This document shows, in pieces, positions 12,639-26,600 of a DNA stretch of 64,000 nucleotides (positions are counted from its first letter, which is position 1; each line of letters opens with the position of its first letter). Position numbers and translations under genes: made by a program. The stretch lies in contig NW_026731828.1 of NCBI RefSeq assembly GCF_028476545.1, positions 270,501-334,500 of the forward strand, read 5' to 3'. The notes below the pieces were generated by a model that saw nothing but the letters and a program-made list of their open reading frames with translations, did no database searches and was not told the DNA's origin. The DNA comes from Physella acuta. Lineage: Eukaryota > Mollusca > Gastropoda > Physidae.

Positions 12639-15600
12639 ATGGCATCGACAGTTGCAAGGCGATTATTATTTTCCACAGCTTCAAAGAACCTGATAAACAA
12701 TGCCAGATATTATTCAAGGTAAAAATAAAAGGATTTATAAATTTAATAACCTACATTTATTTTTACTAGATATCTAGATTAAAATTATTAATTTAATCCT
12801 CGGGTGAAAAATTCATTAATGTAGAACTAGAAAGAAGTGATTTTTTTATTCTTTGAAATCTGCAACGAACTTTGGACTTTGATCAAACTACTACTAAACT
12901 AAACTAGATCAGTAGATCTAGATCTATAGATCAGATCTAGATTTCTACGACCTAGTTTATAGGCTAATAATAATAATAATTTATCTGATATAACTTGTCT
13001 TGCTATAGCGTCCAGAACCAGAAGAGACGGCAATTAATTAATAATTAAATTTTAGTTGCCTAATTCCGAATACTAAATATTAAATAAATAGGCCTATTAA
13101 AAAATATAATAAAAATAAAATAAATAAATTTAAAATAGGCCTACCTAAATACTAAATAAATGACAAATGTCAACGAGAACAACTACAACAATAGTCCCCC
13201 AATAGTATATAAGTTAATTATTATTAGGCCTAGCCTAATTAATATTAATATTAATTAATGTAGTCATTTAGTAGGCTATAAATTAAATTTAAAAAGTGTG
13301 ACAACTGTGGTTTTGCCCCTTTGATCCTCATATCATAAACTAGATCTATATCTATATAATGTATATAATATATATAGGCCTAGGCCTATTTAATATAATA
13401 ATATAGAAACTGTAGAATTCATCTGTCACTGTGACTTCTGTTTATGAAGGGATAGTGTGGTCAGCACTATTTCCAACTGCCTTTACTTTCATTTAAGTGA
13501 GTCAGTTTCCCATCGGAGCTGAGTTGACTCAGGGATATTCTTCAGACTTGAGCCCAGGATCCAATCTCAAAAAATTTGGGTTAGCAGTAGACTCCACTGA
13601 GTCGAATGCTCTACCATCTGACCTCTCAGTCTCCACCATCAAAGATAGTGTTATATTACCTTGCTCTCATCTAGCCTTTTTATCACCTATACCCCACGAC
13701 GCCCACGTAACACAAAAATGACAAACAACCCCCTACTTCCTAATATATAGGCATACATCACACTCAAACCACTTAATATATAATAGATCAAAGAGCTCTA
13801 AGGATTTGAAGTTGTTTTTATTTAAAAAAAATTAGCATAGAATGAGATATTTATTTGTAGTTAATTTTTTTACGTCAGTATTCTGACAATCTGGAGCTTG
13901 TTGAATATAATATATATTTAAATGCTATAATACATATTAAAATATGAGTCATACCCACATTCCTTTAGATAGCTCAACTTACACTACTGTCTGTTATGTA
14001 AAGGTATTTAATCTCAGTATTATTTAAGTTACATTCTAAGTCTAATTGAAAGTATACTTTAAATGTATTTTAATACCTTTCATTTTACAGCAGGCTTGAT
14101 CCGTGCCAGTCTGGATCTATGTTAGATATCGGAACTAGGCGAATCTTTAATGAGGACCATGATATATTCAGACAAACAGCGAGAAGGTTCTTTCAAGAAG
14201 AAATTATCCCCAACCATGATAAGTGAGTTTTTTCATCCTATTGATAATGCAGCTAATCAGTTGGTTCCAAAAGCAGCTATTGAGAAAATTATTTGTTCCT
14301 TTCATAGGTGAAGCTCTATATAGGGCCTACTAGTTTTATAGCAACCATTAACTTTTGTAAGGTTAAAACCAAACCTTATGATTTTGTTAATGACAGTGCT
14401 GCTGAAGTATATCTCACACTATTGAACATACCCAACAGAGTTAATGTTTTTATGTGATTCGTACTAGAATGTGACTACTCAGTATAAGGATACAAGACCT
14501 TACACAGTTGCTCTTTACTAATTTCATCAGTTATTTCAGTCCAATAGTTGCATCATGACTTTGTATACCTGAATTAGTACAATAGCTTGCATTACATTTG
14601 ATTTTTCTTATACTTTTTAGGTGGGAAAATGATGGTCAAGTTAGCAGAGAGGTGAATATTTTTGTGTTGAAACTTATTAAGAAAATAATAAATTTTATAA
14701 ACTTCAGTATACTATTATTTTAAAAATTTCTATTCACTTTGTTATAATTAAAATAAAATGCTAAAATTTCTTTGTAATAATTTGCACACAAGTAAAACTA
14801 AACCCTGCTTTAGGAATGAAGAAACTTGTATTAATACTATTTAAACTTGTCAGTGCTGGGAGAAAGCTGGAGCTATGGGTTTGCTTGGTGTTGACACCCC
14901 TGAAAGTCATGGAGGGCTTGGTGGAGATTTCCTGATGGCTGCTATTGTAATTGAGGAACAGTAAGTAAATATAGCTCATACATTTTAAATATTAAAAAAA
15001 TGTATATTTGATGTGTTATTTTGAAAGGGTGTTTTCCACTTTGGTTTAAGATTTTCACTATTAAATGATAAAAATGTGTATTGCTGACTTTGTATGACTG
15101 CTTTTTGTCTCTGTAGTTATACATCTGCTGATAGTCAATTATCTTTAAGCAAAAGTTCTACAATTATTTTTTGTGTGTACTGATTTCCATGGGCTTTTTG
15201 TCTGCTTTAACTAATACCTAACCCTAATTTACTATTGTATTAGTTACACCAAATGTATTGTTGTCACACACAATGTACTTAGCTTAATTGTTAAGAATAC
15301 GGTAGATGATCCATGGTATCCATTGGATAACAGTGTGTCTGTCATTGGAAAAGTAACCCTAAAATAAACATGTTAATAACCAAACCAAATTTATATAAAT
15401 TATTTATTTGTATCAAAGTGTTGTTTAGTTAGATTTTAAACTGCAAAAAAAAATAATGATTTGTAAAGAAAATGTAAATGGTTTCTCTTCTAGAGGGTAT
15501 TCCAATTGCTCAGGACCAGGCTGGGCCCTGCATTCCCATATTGTGATGCCTTACATTTCACACTACGGTAACAAAGAACAAATTGAGAAGTTTCTCCCAC

Positions 15601-17701
15601 AAATGACTGCAGGAAAATGTATTGGAGCTATTGCTATGACTGAGCCAGGTGCTGGAAGGTAAATGGTTATTTTAGATATATTGTAGATATATTGTATGCC
15701 AATTACACAGAGAAAAAATAGTATTTTGTTTGTTAAAAATCCCATCAGTTTGTGTGGTTGAGGAGTGGATCAGCATTACTGCTTACTTATCTTTCTTAAG
15801 CTTAACGGGGCAGAAAACATCACAAAATTGTTTAAAATGCTGCTGTCAAACAAACATAAACCCTACCTTATGCAGCAATATCGAAAAGGGTTCTGTAAAT
15901 CAAAATGTTGATTCTTTTTAAATTTGCTTCAGTGATCTTCAAGGTGTGAAAACCAATGCCAAGAAAGATGGGAGTGATTACATCCTGAATGGCAGCAAAG
16001 TTTTTATCACAAACGGCTTCATGAGTGATGTAGTTATAGTTGTTGCAGTGACAAATCCACAAGCAAAATCTATTGCCCATGGGACGAGTCTGTTTTTGGT
16101 AGAAGAAGGAATGAAAGGATTTAAAAAAGGCAAAAAGCTGAAGAAAATGGGACTCAAGGCACAGGTAACAAAACATTTCTCAATTTATAAAATTTTACTA
16201 AAATTTCTGAAAAGGACTAACGGTAATTAATGTACATTTAATTTTAAAAATGGATTTAAACTAAAAGGTACCAGATTGTTTAAAATTAAAAATAGTGGCA
16301 GAGTAGAGTGCTTGATAACCTAAGGGTGCTTAAGTCTGAACAAGTACTTGAATTTACTTTTCTAGGATACAGCTGAACTTTTCTTTGAAGATGTTCGATT
16401 GCCCAAGTCAGCTCTTCTAGGTGAAGAAAACAAAGGTTTTTATTACCTGATGAACGAGCTGCCTCAAGAAAGACTTTTAATTAGTACCATGGGCCTTGCA
16501 AACTGTGAATTTATGTTTGAAGAAACCAGAAAGTATGTGAAGGAAAGAAAAGCCTTTGGGAAAACACTTTCCAAATTACAAGTAGGTACTAATAAGACAA
16601 TATATAAACAAATAGTTGTCACATAAGAATGGTGATACTCATCCAATCCAACTTAAATGGTACAGCACAATTTTAACTTAAAGAAATTCTCTTGTCACAA
16701 TTTTTATAAGATTTATTGAGTACAGAATTATGTTTCTGTGCTTGTTAATCTTAGTAATGATCATAGTTTTCCATACCTATTGTTTGAAAGGTGCTTATTG
16801 TTGCTGAATCAACGACAAACTTATTAAATTGTGTAATTGTCATTTCTAAGTGTATCTTGGCATAGAATTGGAATGGATAGACCTTTCCTTTACTCTTACT
16901 TAAACTTATGCTAGGTTTGGTCAATCCTCAATCATTTGAATCAAATCAGTTATACACATCTGACTTAATTGCTATAGGTGATCCAACACAAGTTAGCTGA
17001 AATGAAAACAGAAATTGCAGTCACAAGAGCTTTCATGGACAGGTGCTTAGAGCTACACAATGTCAACAAGCTTGATGGGAGCACAGCTTCAATGAGCAAA
17101 TATTGGTAAGAAGCATCTGTTGTATAACTTACTCCCTGCATACTATGAATTATTGGTACAAGTGACTTTTTTAATGTGACTGTTGCATATGTGAGACTTT
17201 ATAAACAGCATGATGTCAAGCAACCTATTATAGTCAGTTCGGTCTTAGATTTTTATTTTTAAACTGTACATTTTGGCTTGCAATAAGTGCAAAGTCCATC
17301 TTCCATATTTTAAAGTATATTTTAAAATTTTGAAACAAAAATTATAGCTTTAAAAATGTTGAAAAAAAAACTTATATTTTTTTTTAAATTAAATAAATTT
17401 GCCATGCAAAAACAAAAGATGTAACAAAGCTATACAATAAATAAGTGAAGTAAGTGAAGCCATTCCCTGTTAAAAAAAATAAAAATAACCAATGCATTTG
17501 TCTCTCCCTATCACATCTCTTAGGGTGTCAGAGCTGCAGAACAAAATCGCATATCAATGTGTCCAGCTTCATGGAGGATGGGGCTACATGATGGAATATC
17601 CCATTGCTAAGGCGTATCTTGATGCAAGAGTGCAACCAATTTATGGTGGAAGCAATGAAATAATGAAAGAATTAATTGCAAGACAAATTATAAGCAATTA
17701 A
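12639..17701 (+). CDS. ACADL: Long-chain specific acyl-CoA dehydrogenase, mitochondrial
   Basis: Nine exons join in phase to 422 aa: 12639-12718, 14091-14222, 14621-14651, 14854-14960, 15494-15658, 15933-16164, 16366-16581, 16978-17105, 17524-17701. The enzyme catalyses the FAD-dependent first step of fatty-acid beta-oxidation in the mitochondrial matrix. Residues 1-26 are rich in Arg, Ser and Ala without acids, which fits a targeting peptide. Family landmarks in order are IGTRRIFNEDHDIFR (~40-54), YSNCSGPGW (119-127), GAIAMTEPGAGSDLQG (~161-176), LLGEENKGFYYLM (~266-278), FMFEETR (298-304) and QLHGGWGYMMEYPIAKAY near the end. As in known LCADs, the catalytic Glu is expected in the FMFEETR helix, and the site that is Glu in MCAD is Gly here (IYGGSNEI). 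The length is close to human ACADL (430 aa). All introns are GT-AG. AATAAA signals follow at 17817 and 17830. Confidence 0.95.
13420..13655 (-). repeat. SINE-B (tRNA-headed), degenerate copy in ACADL intron 1
   Basis: Read on the - strand, it has a tRNA-like head (GGTAGAGCATTCGACT...TGCTAACCC), then the family body (CCCTGAGTC, GATGGG, GTAAAGGC, GTGCTGACCACACTATC). It matches the copy at 25558-25801. The 74-codon ORF across it on the + strand is not a gene. Confidence 0.75.
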
Positions 17702-18572
17702 ATTTTGAAATATCAAAATTTAAAAAACTGATTTTCATAAATTTTGTTGCTTGTTTCAACTGTTATAAAAAATGAATACATAAAGCTCATTCATTGTTAT
17801 CTACTGAGCTTGTTAAAATAAAACTTGCAAATAAAATGTTTAAAAATTTAAGTTACTGTGATTTCAGGAATTATTCTTAAGTTTATAGCCAAAAGTGAAT
17901 TTCTGTTTCACACCAAATTGTGTAGGTGAGATCTACGTTTATGAAATATATGTACAAGTGCCATATTTGCTTCATATGTTATATTTTGATACCTATCACC
18001 ATTGATGATTATTGGGAAAAATTCAATTACCAATGTGCAGTTGAAACCTACAAGTAAACTTTTTTTTCCATTTGTACTAAATCCACTGGTGATTTTCTAA
18101 ATTTGACATCATTATGGGCTTTTGTTAAACTCTTACTTGTTAAAAAAACCATGAAAGGACTATGACAAAACAATTGTATTGTATACTGGTACTTGTGTTT
18201 ATATATATAGTGATGAATTTTTTATATTATACATTTTATGTGCCATACCCAAAGGACATCATACTGTTTCCAAATTGAGCAGAAAATATTGTTTCTGTAT
18301 TAATCTAAAACAAAACGTTTTGTTTTCTAATTAAAACATTCTTTACAATTAAAATGCTTGTCTTTTTATAAATAATTTTGTGACGTGAATTGAGTCTGTA
18401 AATTACCTACGAGTTGACAATCAAGACAATACTTTATTATAGGGACTTGTGTGATTTGTCATATTCACAATATTAAAATTGTGCCTGATGTGAGTAAACA
18501 ACTTTGAACAGACGTTTCTTGCAAAACATTTTAAATTGTAATGAAAATCTGATTAAAGATATGAATTTACTA
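17702..18572 (+). other. ACADL 3' UTR and intergenic DNA
   Basis: The stop codon is followed by AATAAA at 17817-17822 and again at 17830-17835, so the main transcript probably ends near 17.85 kb. The rest is AT-rich with no gene or repeat that I recognise. Confidence 0.6.
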
Positions 18573-18953
18573 GGGGTTGGCTTGGTCGAGTTGGTAAAGC
18601 TCATGGTTGCTAAACCGAAAAGTCTCGAGTTCGAACCCTTGGGCAGATGAGGCTCGTTAGCTGGGGACAGCCACTCTTCTAGGAGAGACAACTCCAAATT
18701 CAAACAACTGCTGCCTTGTAGTTTGTACTTGGTTGAACAAAGGCTATGGAAGCAAATCCAAAAAGAAAAGCAGGCTGAAATCGTAGTCAATGGCGCATAA
18801 CCAGTTGACACGTAATCCTTAATTGTGATGGAAGCATGGTCGAGTCGGCAAAGCTCATGGTTGATAAATTTGAAAAAAAGTCTCGAGTTCAAACCATCTG
18901 GCAGATAAGGCTCGATCCCTCCCAACACTAAAAATTAAGAACGAAGAAGAAGA
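18573..18953 (+). repeat. SINE-A, dimeric copy (tRNA-headed, GAA tail)
   Basis: The head resembles a tRNA pol III promoter: an A box near TGGTCGAGTTGGTAAAGCTC and a B box near AGTCTCGAGTTCGAACCC. A ~200-bp body follows, then a second partial tRNA head (about 18832-18915) joined to the family tail AACACTAAAAATTAAGAACG and (GAA)n. TTTACTA flanks both sides (18566-18572 and just after the tail) as the likely target duplication. The 151-codon - strand ORF is the SINE read through. A second, monomeric copy lies at 47128-47433. Confidence 0.85.
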
Positions 18954-18959
18954 TTTTAC

Positions 18960-20640
18960 TACCCTGTAGGCTGTAGAGTTATGTAGCCAGTGAATGTGTT
19001 TGAAGTCACCTAGTTTTCATATGAATGTAACCATAGTGGCAGCATGGCATCGTATTATGGCCCTGCATTACTTCGATCTAATTAAAAACACAAGGAAAAA
19101 ACAATGATCTCACCGGAAAACTTTAATCATGAGCAGTTTAACAGTAAAATATATCATCATATATGTATCACAGTGCACAAAATAAAAAATACAAGAATAT
19201 ATTTCATAAAAGTTGTAAATATGGAACAAATTCAACAGGTCAGTTCTTGAAACTTTTCATTTACATAAAATAAAAAATTGGTATAAGCATTTAAATTAAA
19301 CAATTCATATCTAGTTATTCCTTAGTAAAGTTTGTTCAGGAAATAAAATGTTATTTTTCAACTTCATAAAATGTATCAAAACTTTTTAGAGTTTAAATAA
19401 ATTGTATGTGCAAAAAATTAAAATAAACAATTTTAAAAAGATCTCATTTTAAGGTTACAGTAAAATTATTTTTCATGAACATTGTAAGATATCACATTTA
19501 AAAAGTATCTAAAAGGTATAAAACTCTCCACTTTCAAAATCACAAATGGTATTATTTACATATGGAAATGTGTCACATCCATAAAATGAACACATTTTAC
19601 ACACACACTTCAAACAATGGAATAATATTATAGGCATGAAACGCTGGTTCCAAATTTTTTTTTGCCAGAAAGCATATTGTTCAACCAATATTGAATATTT
19701 GTGTAATAAGTACAAAATCACTTCCGGTTTTATTAAGGCTAGAAATAGTCTAACAAATAAATAATAATATAATAGTATTTTTAATTTGGATTAGCGGAGT
19801 AAGGGTGTTGTGGTGATTAGGGATGTTACATTAATATATTATTTAATATAAATACAATACCAGGCTATACATCATAGATCACTACTGTGTATTTTATGAA
19901 GGAAACAATTGTTTTGACTTTTATTGTTTTACTCTCCCTGGCCATTCCGGTGGACTTCAAGGAGAGGTTGAGGGCTGTTTATCAAAATATTTAAATTGAT
20001 AAAATAATTCTAAACGGCTTTTCAACGGCTTATATTCAATACAAAAATATAAAAATGTGTAATCGATGTTTCTTAAACAGATTTAAGTTTTTAAAATGTA
20101 ACTATAATTTTATCGCTTGCATATTTTTAAAAAGATTTTAAAAAAAATTTAGTATGATTACATAGGCTTTTTAAGACTATTGTGATTTTCTTGAAATTTA
20201 ATTAAAGGGGAAAAGTTTTGAAATATAAAAAGCTCGTGGTCGTGAACAGTTTAAAAAAGAAATTTTACTTCCTAATTACATAAAACAATTAAAATTCCCC
20301 TTTCAGGCCTAACAATCCATAGAGCAGATGAAGTATTGAGTTTATCTTGACCATGGCAAAGGATGGTGTGGTCAGCACTATGCCAAGCTGCCTTCTCTTC
20401 CTCCAATGTAAGTTGAGTCACCATCAGGGCCGGGTGAAATCATGAACGTCTAGTGGTCCCAAGCCTGAGATCATAAGTCAGGACCTTGGGACAAAAATTC
20501 ACTGTCCCATATGATGTGCCATTAAATTATTGACCTATATTACTTTATAAAGGTATATAGAATACATTTATAATTATATTATTGTTAACATTTTGTTATT
20601 TAATAATGTTAGATTCTAAACATATTAAAATCAGCAGTAT
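18960..20640 (-). other. 3' UTR of the metallophosphoesterase gene, and intergenic DNA
   Basis: The stretch below the stop codon at 20641 is AT-rich. AATAAA signals on the - strand are possible near 19726 and 19919. A degenerate SINE-B fragment on the - strand occupies about 20331-20480 (GTGTGGTCAGCACTATGCC...). No other gene was found. Confidence 0.5.
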
Positions 20641-23600
20641 TTAAGTATTAGAAAAAGAGTTTTCACTAATATTATTAACTGGCAGATTGTTTAATTCTGC
20701 TTTGGTATGACCTTTAGGAATGGGATAATCAAAAACAATAGGTTTATTGTGGGGTTTATACAGTATTGTACAGTTGGAGCCATTCATGAAAATTGTTTGA
20801 CCGTCTGTTGTTACACCATAGCCTGTTAATGAGAAAAAAAGGTTAACTTATTTTCAAACATTTGTAGTTAAAATTAGTACAATACTAATCAGTACTCACT
20901 TAAAATAAAAATTTATTTTTTCCTAATGTTTGGAACTGTAGGTACTATATAATAGTACTTTAAGAACTAGGAAATAACAAATTACAGACTGTCAGTTGAA
21001 CAGTTATTTTTTTTAACTTTGTCTTTTATGTTATACTAGAATACCCGTCATCCGTTGGTTAACTGTGGGTTTCGGGGGTCATCCATCAAAAAACATCACG
21101 TCTGTCACTCAGAGGCATAGCGACCCTTCCCGGCGCCCGGGGACAAACTTTTCTATTTGAACCCCCCACCCCGCAAGATTTCAATTTGCAACCCCCCCCC
21201 TCAAACTTTTGATGTGCACCCCCCCCCCCCGCACTCAAACTTTTGATTTGCACCCCCCTCAACCTTTCAATTTATTTTTCCAAACCATTTTGGCGCCCCA
21301 ACATATTTTTTGTATTGAAATTTATTGTAAAACTAAATGAAAAAAGACAGTTGAAAATTGATATAAGTGTTGGAACGTAATAAATACAGCAAACGGACGT
21401 ATTGTTAAAGTTATGACCGACAGTAAATTAGATTTAGAACGCGTTAAACTTTTGAATGGGAACACAATTTTCTTCGATAGACGCCGCCATTTTATTGTAC
21501 TAAAGAGTAAACAAAAAACTGTGACGTCACGGTCCCGCCGAGTGTAGTGGTCGTTCTAAACTTTTTAAAAAAATAGGGTTACTCTACGTCTGAATAAATC
21601 AATAAATTAATTAACGTCTTTAAATAAATGTGTGATTAACAGTCTGTCTTAAAACAAAACATTTTCTCTACCTACATACTATTTTACAGCTCTCCACGAT
21701 GAGTGCAACCATGCGCAATAGTCAATCAGCCAAACAAAAAAACAAACAAAAAAACAAATAAATATTCAAACATGTAAACAAACTTGACTTTTAGTAGTAT
21801 ATAGACTAGACTAGATCAAACAAGTGAACAGAATGCAATGATACATCAAAGTTTTGACTAAATACAATTTTTTTACCTTCATGTATATGACCATACAAAT
21901 GGTACTTGGGTTTGACACGTTTTTGTATGGTTGCTAGAAGTTCTACACAGCCAGCTCTTAGACCAGATGTACATAAGTCACCATGACCTTAACATAATGG
22001 AATTTACAGAATGGTTTTATAAAAGGAAAAAAGGCAAATCCTATTATTTATATTTCAGACAAAGCAAAATTATACAAGGAATTGATGCATATGGTAGTGG
22101 AAAACAATTATTAATAGGTGTAAAATATATGTAACTAGCCTACCCGCCCCCGCGCGTTGCCGCGGGGATAGAAGAAAGTCTGACGAAGTATATTAGAAGG
22201 ATATCACCAATGCATTACCAATCATATGTTCTTACACGCGTCACCTTGTTTTCTAAAACTGTGTTATTTAAATGTTAACAATGCCTGCTGGATAATAATT
22301 ATCGGGACACGGGTTTACCTACACTACCGCATGAAAACATTGAGTGTACATTAATCACTCACCGAAATTATATGGTAGAACACACTTCGATGACCACCCA
22401 TGTGTCAGGGACGTAGAGGGGCGCTCTCAGGGCCCCCACCCCCAGATTACACTGCCGCATAGGCGCGGAGTACGACCCCTGGCTCCTTAAAACTAACAGG
22501 CGCCATCGTGCCAAATAGCATCCTGTTAATAATGATGCAGATTTCGTCATTCGCTAAAGTGACACAAATGAAAAGGATTTTTTTCTTTAACACGTAAAAA
22601 AAGTATTTGACGTGTTTTAAACATCAGTGTGACTGATGCAATATGCTAGCGTTACTAATGGTCTATTATTAGATGCTCGATCTCAATTTCTGACTGGATT
22701 GTCTAATAGAAGATGCTTATTGCATCAATCGCAAAGTGACGAAACTCTACAGTAGGCTCCTCATATTCAAAAAGTTATTTTTTCATCTTTGGCAAGGTGA
22801 CGAAACTGTACAGAAGGATTTCCTCGCGTTACAAAGTTATTTTTAGAAGACTGTTGTAGTTTTACCGCTGAATATAGTAGTACCCCTTACTCGCTATGCA
22901 GGACGCTCGATTAATGGGTGCCAAGTGCCAACATAGTCGCTCTAAAACTCTGGGCGCCAAACCGTGTACTGACAAAAGTTGTACCCTATATGGCGCCGCC
23001 CATAAGAAACTTTAGTTTTCTTTTTCGCAGATATATTTTCTGGAGTATTCTCATCTACTCCCTAAAGTTTCATGGCACTCGGATGAACCGCATCCGAGTT
23101 TTATTTTTTATATACGGTGAATAGAGAAAAAAATGTGAAACTGAAATAGACTTTTATTTTTATAAACCGTATATAGAGAAAAATTGCAGCCTCCCGTGGT
23201 GCCGCCCTTACAAAATTAAAAAAGGATTTTTTTTACAGAACCCTTCTCTGAATTGTTCTAATCAACTCCCCCAAAGTCTCATGGCTATGGATAACGGTGT
23301 AACGCCAAAATCGACTTTTTAAAAAAAATATACCGTATATAGAGAAAAATCGCACCCTCACGTGGCGCCGCCCTTGCGAAATTAAAAATTATTTTTTACA
23401 GAACCCTTCCCTAGAGTTTTATAATAAACTCCCCAACGTTTCATGCCTATCGGATGAACGGTGTCACTGCAATTAACTTTTATTATTTTTATATACCGTA
23501 TATAGAGAAAAATCGGACCCTCCCGTGGCGCCGCCCTTGCGAAATTAAAAATTATTTTTTACAGAACCCTTCCTTAGAGTGGTATAATGAACTCCCGAAG

Positions 23601-26600
23601 TTTCATGCCTATCTGATGAAAGGTATCACTACAATTCACTTTTATTATTTTTATATACCGTATATAGAGAAAAATCGGACCCTCCCATGGCGCCGCCCTT
23701 GCGAAATTAAAAATTATTTTTTTACAGAACCCTTCCCTAGAGTGGTATAATGAACTCCCCAAAGTCTCATGGCTATCGGATGAACGATGCCAAACCAAAA
23801 TCGACTTTTATTTTTATATACCGTATATAGAAAAAAAAAATCGCGCCCAGTCGGGCGCCACCCCTGCAAATTTGAAATTTTTTTTTCGCAGAAACCTCCC
23901 CAGGAATATTCTCAACATACATACTCTCATACCCTTGCAATACACTGAGATAGCATTCATCACAGATAGGAAGATACATTTATGAAGATTTTAAATATAA
24001 ATTTCAAGATATTTTTTTCTCTTCATTTCTTCAACTAATTTTTTAAAAATCTGGTTCAAGTATATAATTCAATTTTTAAATTCATTACTATATTTTAAAA
24101 GAGAAGTAACAAATTTAATAAATAATTACCTAAAGGTGGTCCGTGTGTCATGAGTATATCTGTATCATCTGGAATCATGTTCCACTTCTCTAAACACTGA
24201 GCTCCCCTAGGCAAGTTAAAGGCCCAGCCATGGAATTCTGGCTGCCTGGGGTAAAAAAAATGTATTGACATTTTTACAAATATTCAGGTAAAAATGGTGT
24301 CATCCTTGTTGTAGGGGGAGGGGAAATGAAGGGCTTAGTGATTAAGAAAAGTCTGACATTGCATTTATTGGGAAAAAATTTATTTAAAAAAAAACATCAA
24401 CTAAAGATTTGTTTTTGTTTGAACTATGGTTATAAGGGTGGGATTGTGTGAGTAGAAATTTGTTTTGACAATCAGGGGGGGGGATCTGGTCTGCTGTAAT
24501 AATGTGTAACAATCTGGTATATGGAAAACAACTTAAAAAGTGGGACACCATTTATCAATGACCCTTTCGATGTTAAATTACATTATTGAAAACAAACGTA
24601 ACATACTTTTAAAAATGAAATTCAAATATGACTTTTGATATAGTTATGCACACAGCAAACCAATTTAACTTCAAAATAGAAGACTGTAGCAAGTGGCAAT
24701 AATTTTATGAAAAGTGGCAAGTTATAAAGAAAAAAATTACTGCTTTTAAATTATTATATATTTACCAATTTGCAAAGTTGTACATTGAGTTATTTAAAAA
24801 TAAGAAACAAACCATAAGACAATTTATAATAATGTCCAATTTTTAATACTAGTATGTACTAGTTTGTTATTATTTAATTATTTTGCTTACCAAGGACTAC
24901 CATAAATTTTAATTCCACACACATCTATACTTGAATCCATCAAATAGATACAATTGGTCAAAAGATCTCTGGATGATGTCACATTTAACTTGACTAATAC
25001 TTCATCATATGAGGCAGGCTATCAAACAATATACATTATGACAGTACACATTCATTAGTTTCTTGCTTATAGAATTAAAATGACAATACTATATAGTAGC
25101 TTAAAATAATTAAAAATGTAGTTGTAGTATCCTCATGAATTAAAGATACTAACTTTACCTGTTTAATTAATATTTGCATAAACCTAATTGCAGCTACCAT
25201 TTTTATTTTTTTATATGATAACTTACAGAGTTTAATTTTTTAAAATCTGGACTGTTCTTAAAAACAAATTGTGAAAATTAGTAATTTTAGTAAATAGACT
25301 ATCAATTGCAACAATACTTACCAAAATGTTAAATTTTTTAGAAACATAGTCTTTAATATCTTCTCTGTTTATCATTGTGCTATCTAGAGTAATTTCATGA
25401 TTACCAGCAATTATAATTTTTACCTTGTGGGGAAGATTGCCTGAGAAGCGAGAAGTGGAATTAATAAATAAACATGATAAATACCTAAATCATTAATTAA
25501 CATTCATCAATTAAATAAAATTTATACAGGTAATTATTTGTGAACCCGATTTATTAAATGGGACGGTAGAGAGCTGGACTGCTAACCTGTAAGTCTCAAG
25601 TTCGAATCCGGGTTCAAGTCAATAGACTGTCCCTGAGTCCACCCAACTCTGATGGGCACCTAACTCACGTTAGGGAAAGTAAAGGCGGCTGTGCATAGTG
25701 CTGACCACACTATCTCTTCATATGCTGAGGTCACAGAAACAAGTGAACTCTACTTCACTTGCCCTGTAGACTGTCAGGTTTGAAAAGGGAACTTTACTTT
25801 ACACAATTTATTAATCTGAATACACATTTAATTGAGTTATCATCCAGGTAAAATTGACAAAACAAATTTCCATTTTGTTTATATGTAATTTTGATACAGG
25901 TCTAATATGAAAAATGTTATTTATTGTGTTTTATTTTTAATTCTTTTGTTTTTCATTTATTCTTATATTATGCAATAACATTAGTGAGACATTGTGGTAA
26001 AACAATAAAGCAAATAGCACTTTGTTATTAATCTGAAAGTGATGAGTTTTGTTCTTAGGTTTGCGTCTGTAAATTCACCCAGCACTACAGATTATCTTGA
26101 CTTTAGTCAGAGAAGCTTAAGATGTCTGGGCGTGTCGCCAACTATACAATCCTTTTATATTTTTATGTCAAAGATACAAATGAACTATACTTCATATGTT
26201 TAAGAGGCATGGTATCTAAAAGGGTATTTTACTTACTTCACTGGGAACTTTTGAAGTATTTAATACATTTTAGATTATCAAGAGTGATTTAAAAAAATCT
26301 TAAATAAACAGATGACTTTAAGTATGTTAAGTTAATTTAATATGAAACCTTCATTTGTATATTTATATGTACTGAATAACTGCATGATAAAACAATACAT
26401 GTTTTAGGTTTTAAATCATTGTTAGTTGTCACCTCTTATATGCAAGAACTAACATACCTAAATATTGGTTAAACTCATGAATTGATTTTGGCAAACCAAT
26501 TGAAGTGAAATCTCCTGCGTGCAGTAAGACATCCCCCGCTGGTACAAAAGAGTCCAATCTCTCAATTTTGTTGTGTGTGTCAGATAAGAAGACAAATCGA

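Noticed and set aside
18590-18650. Possible tRNA gene
   Set aside because: A- and B-box-like sequences are present, but the acceptor stem does not close and the sequence continues into a SINE body found again at 47128.
23454-23979. Several 68-98-codon ORFs on both strands
   Set aside because: All are read-through of the 165-bp tandem array.
25560-25625. Possible tRNA gene
   Set aside because: The same tRNA-like head occurs on at least six SINE-B copies; no intact cloverleaf was seen.
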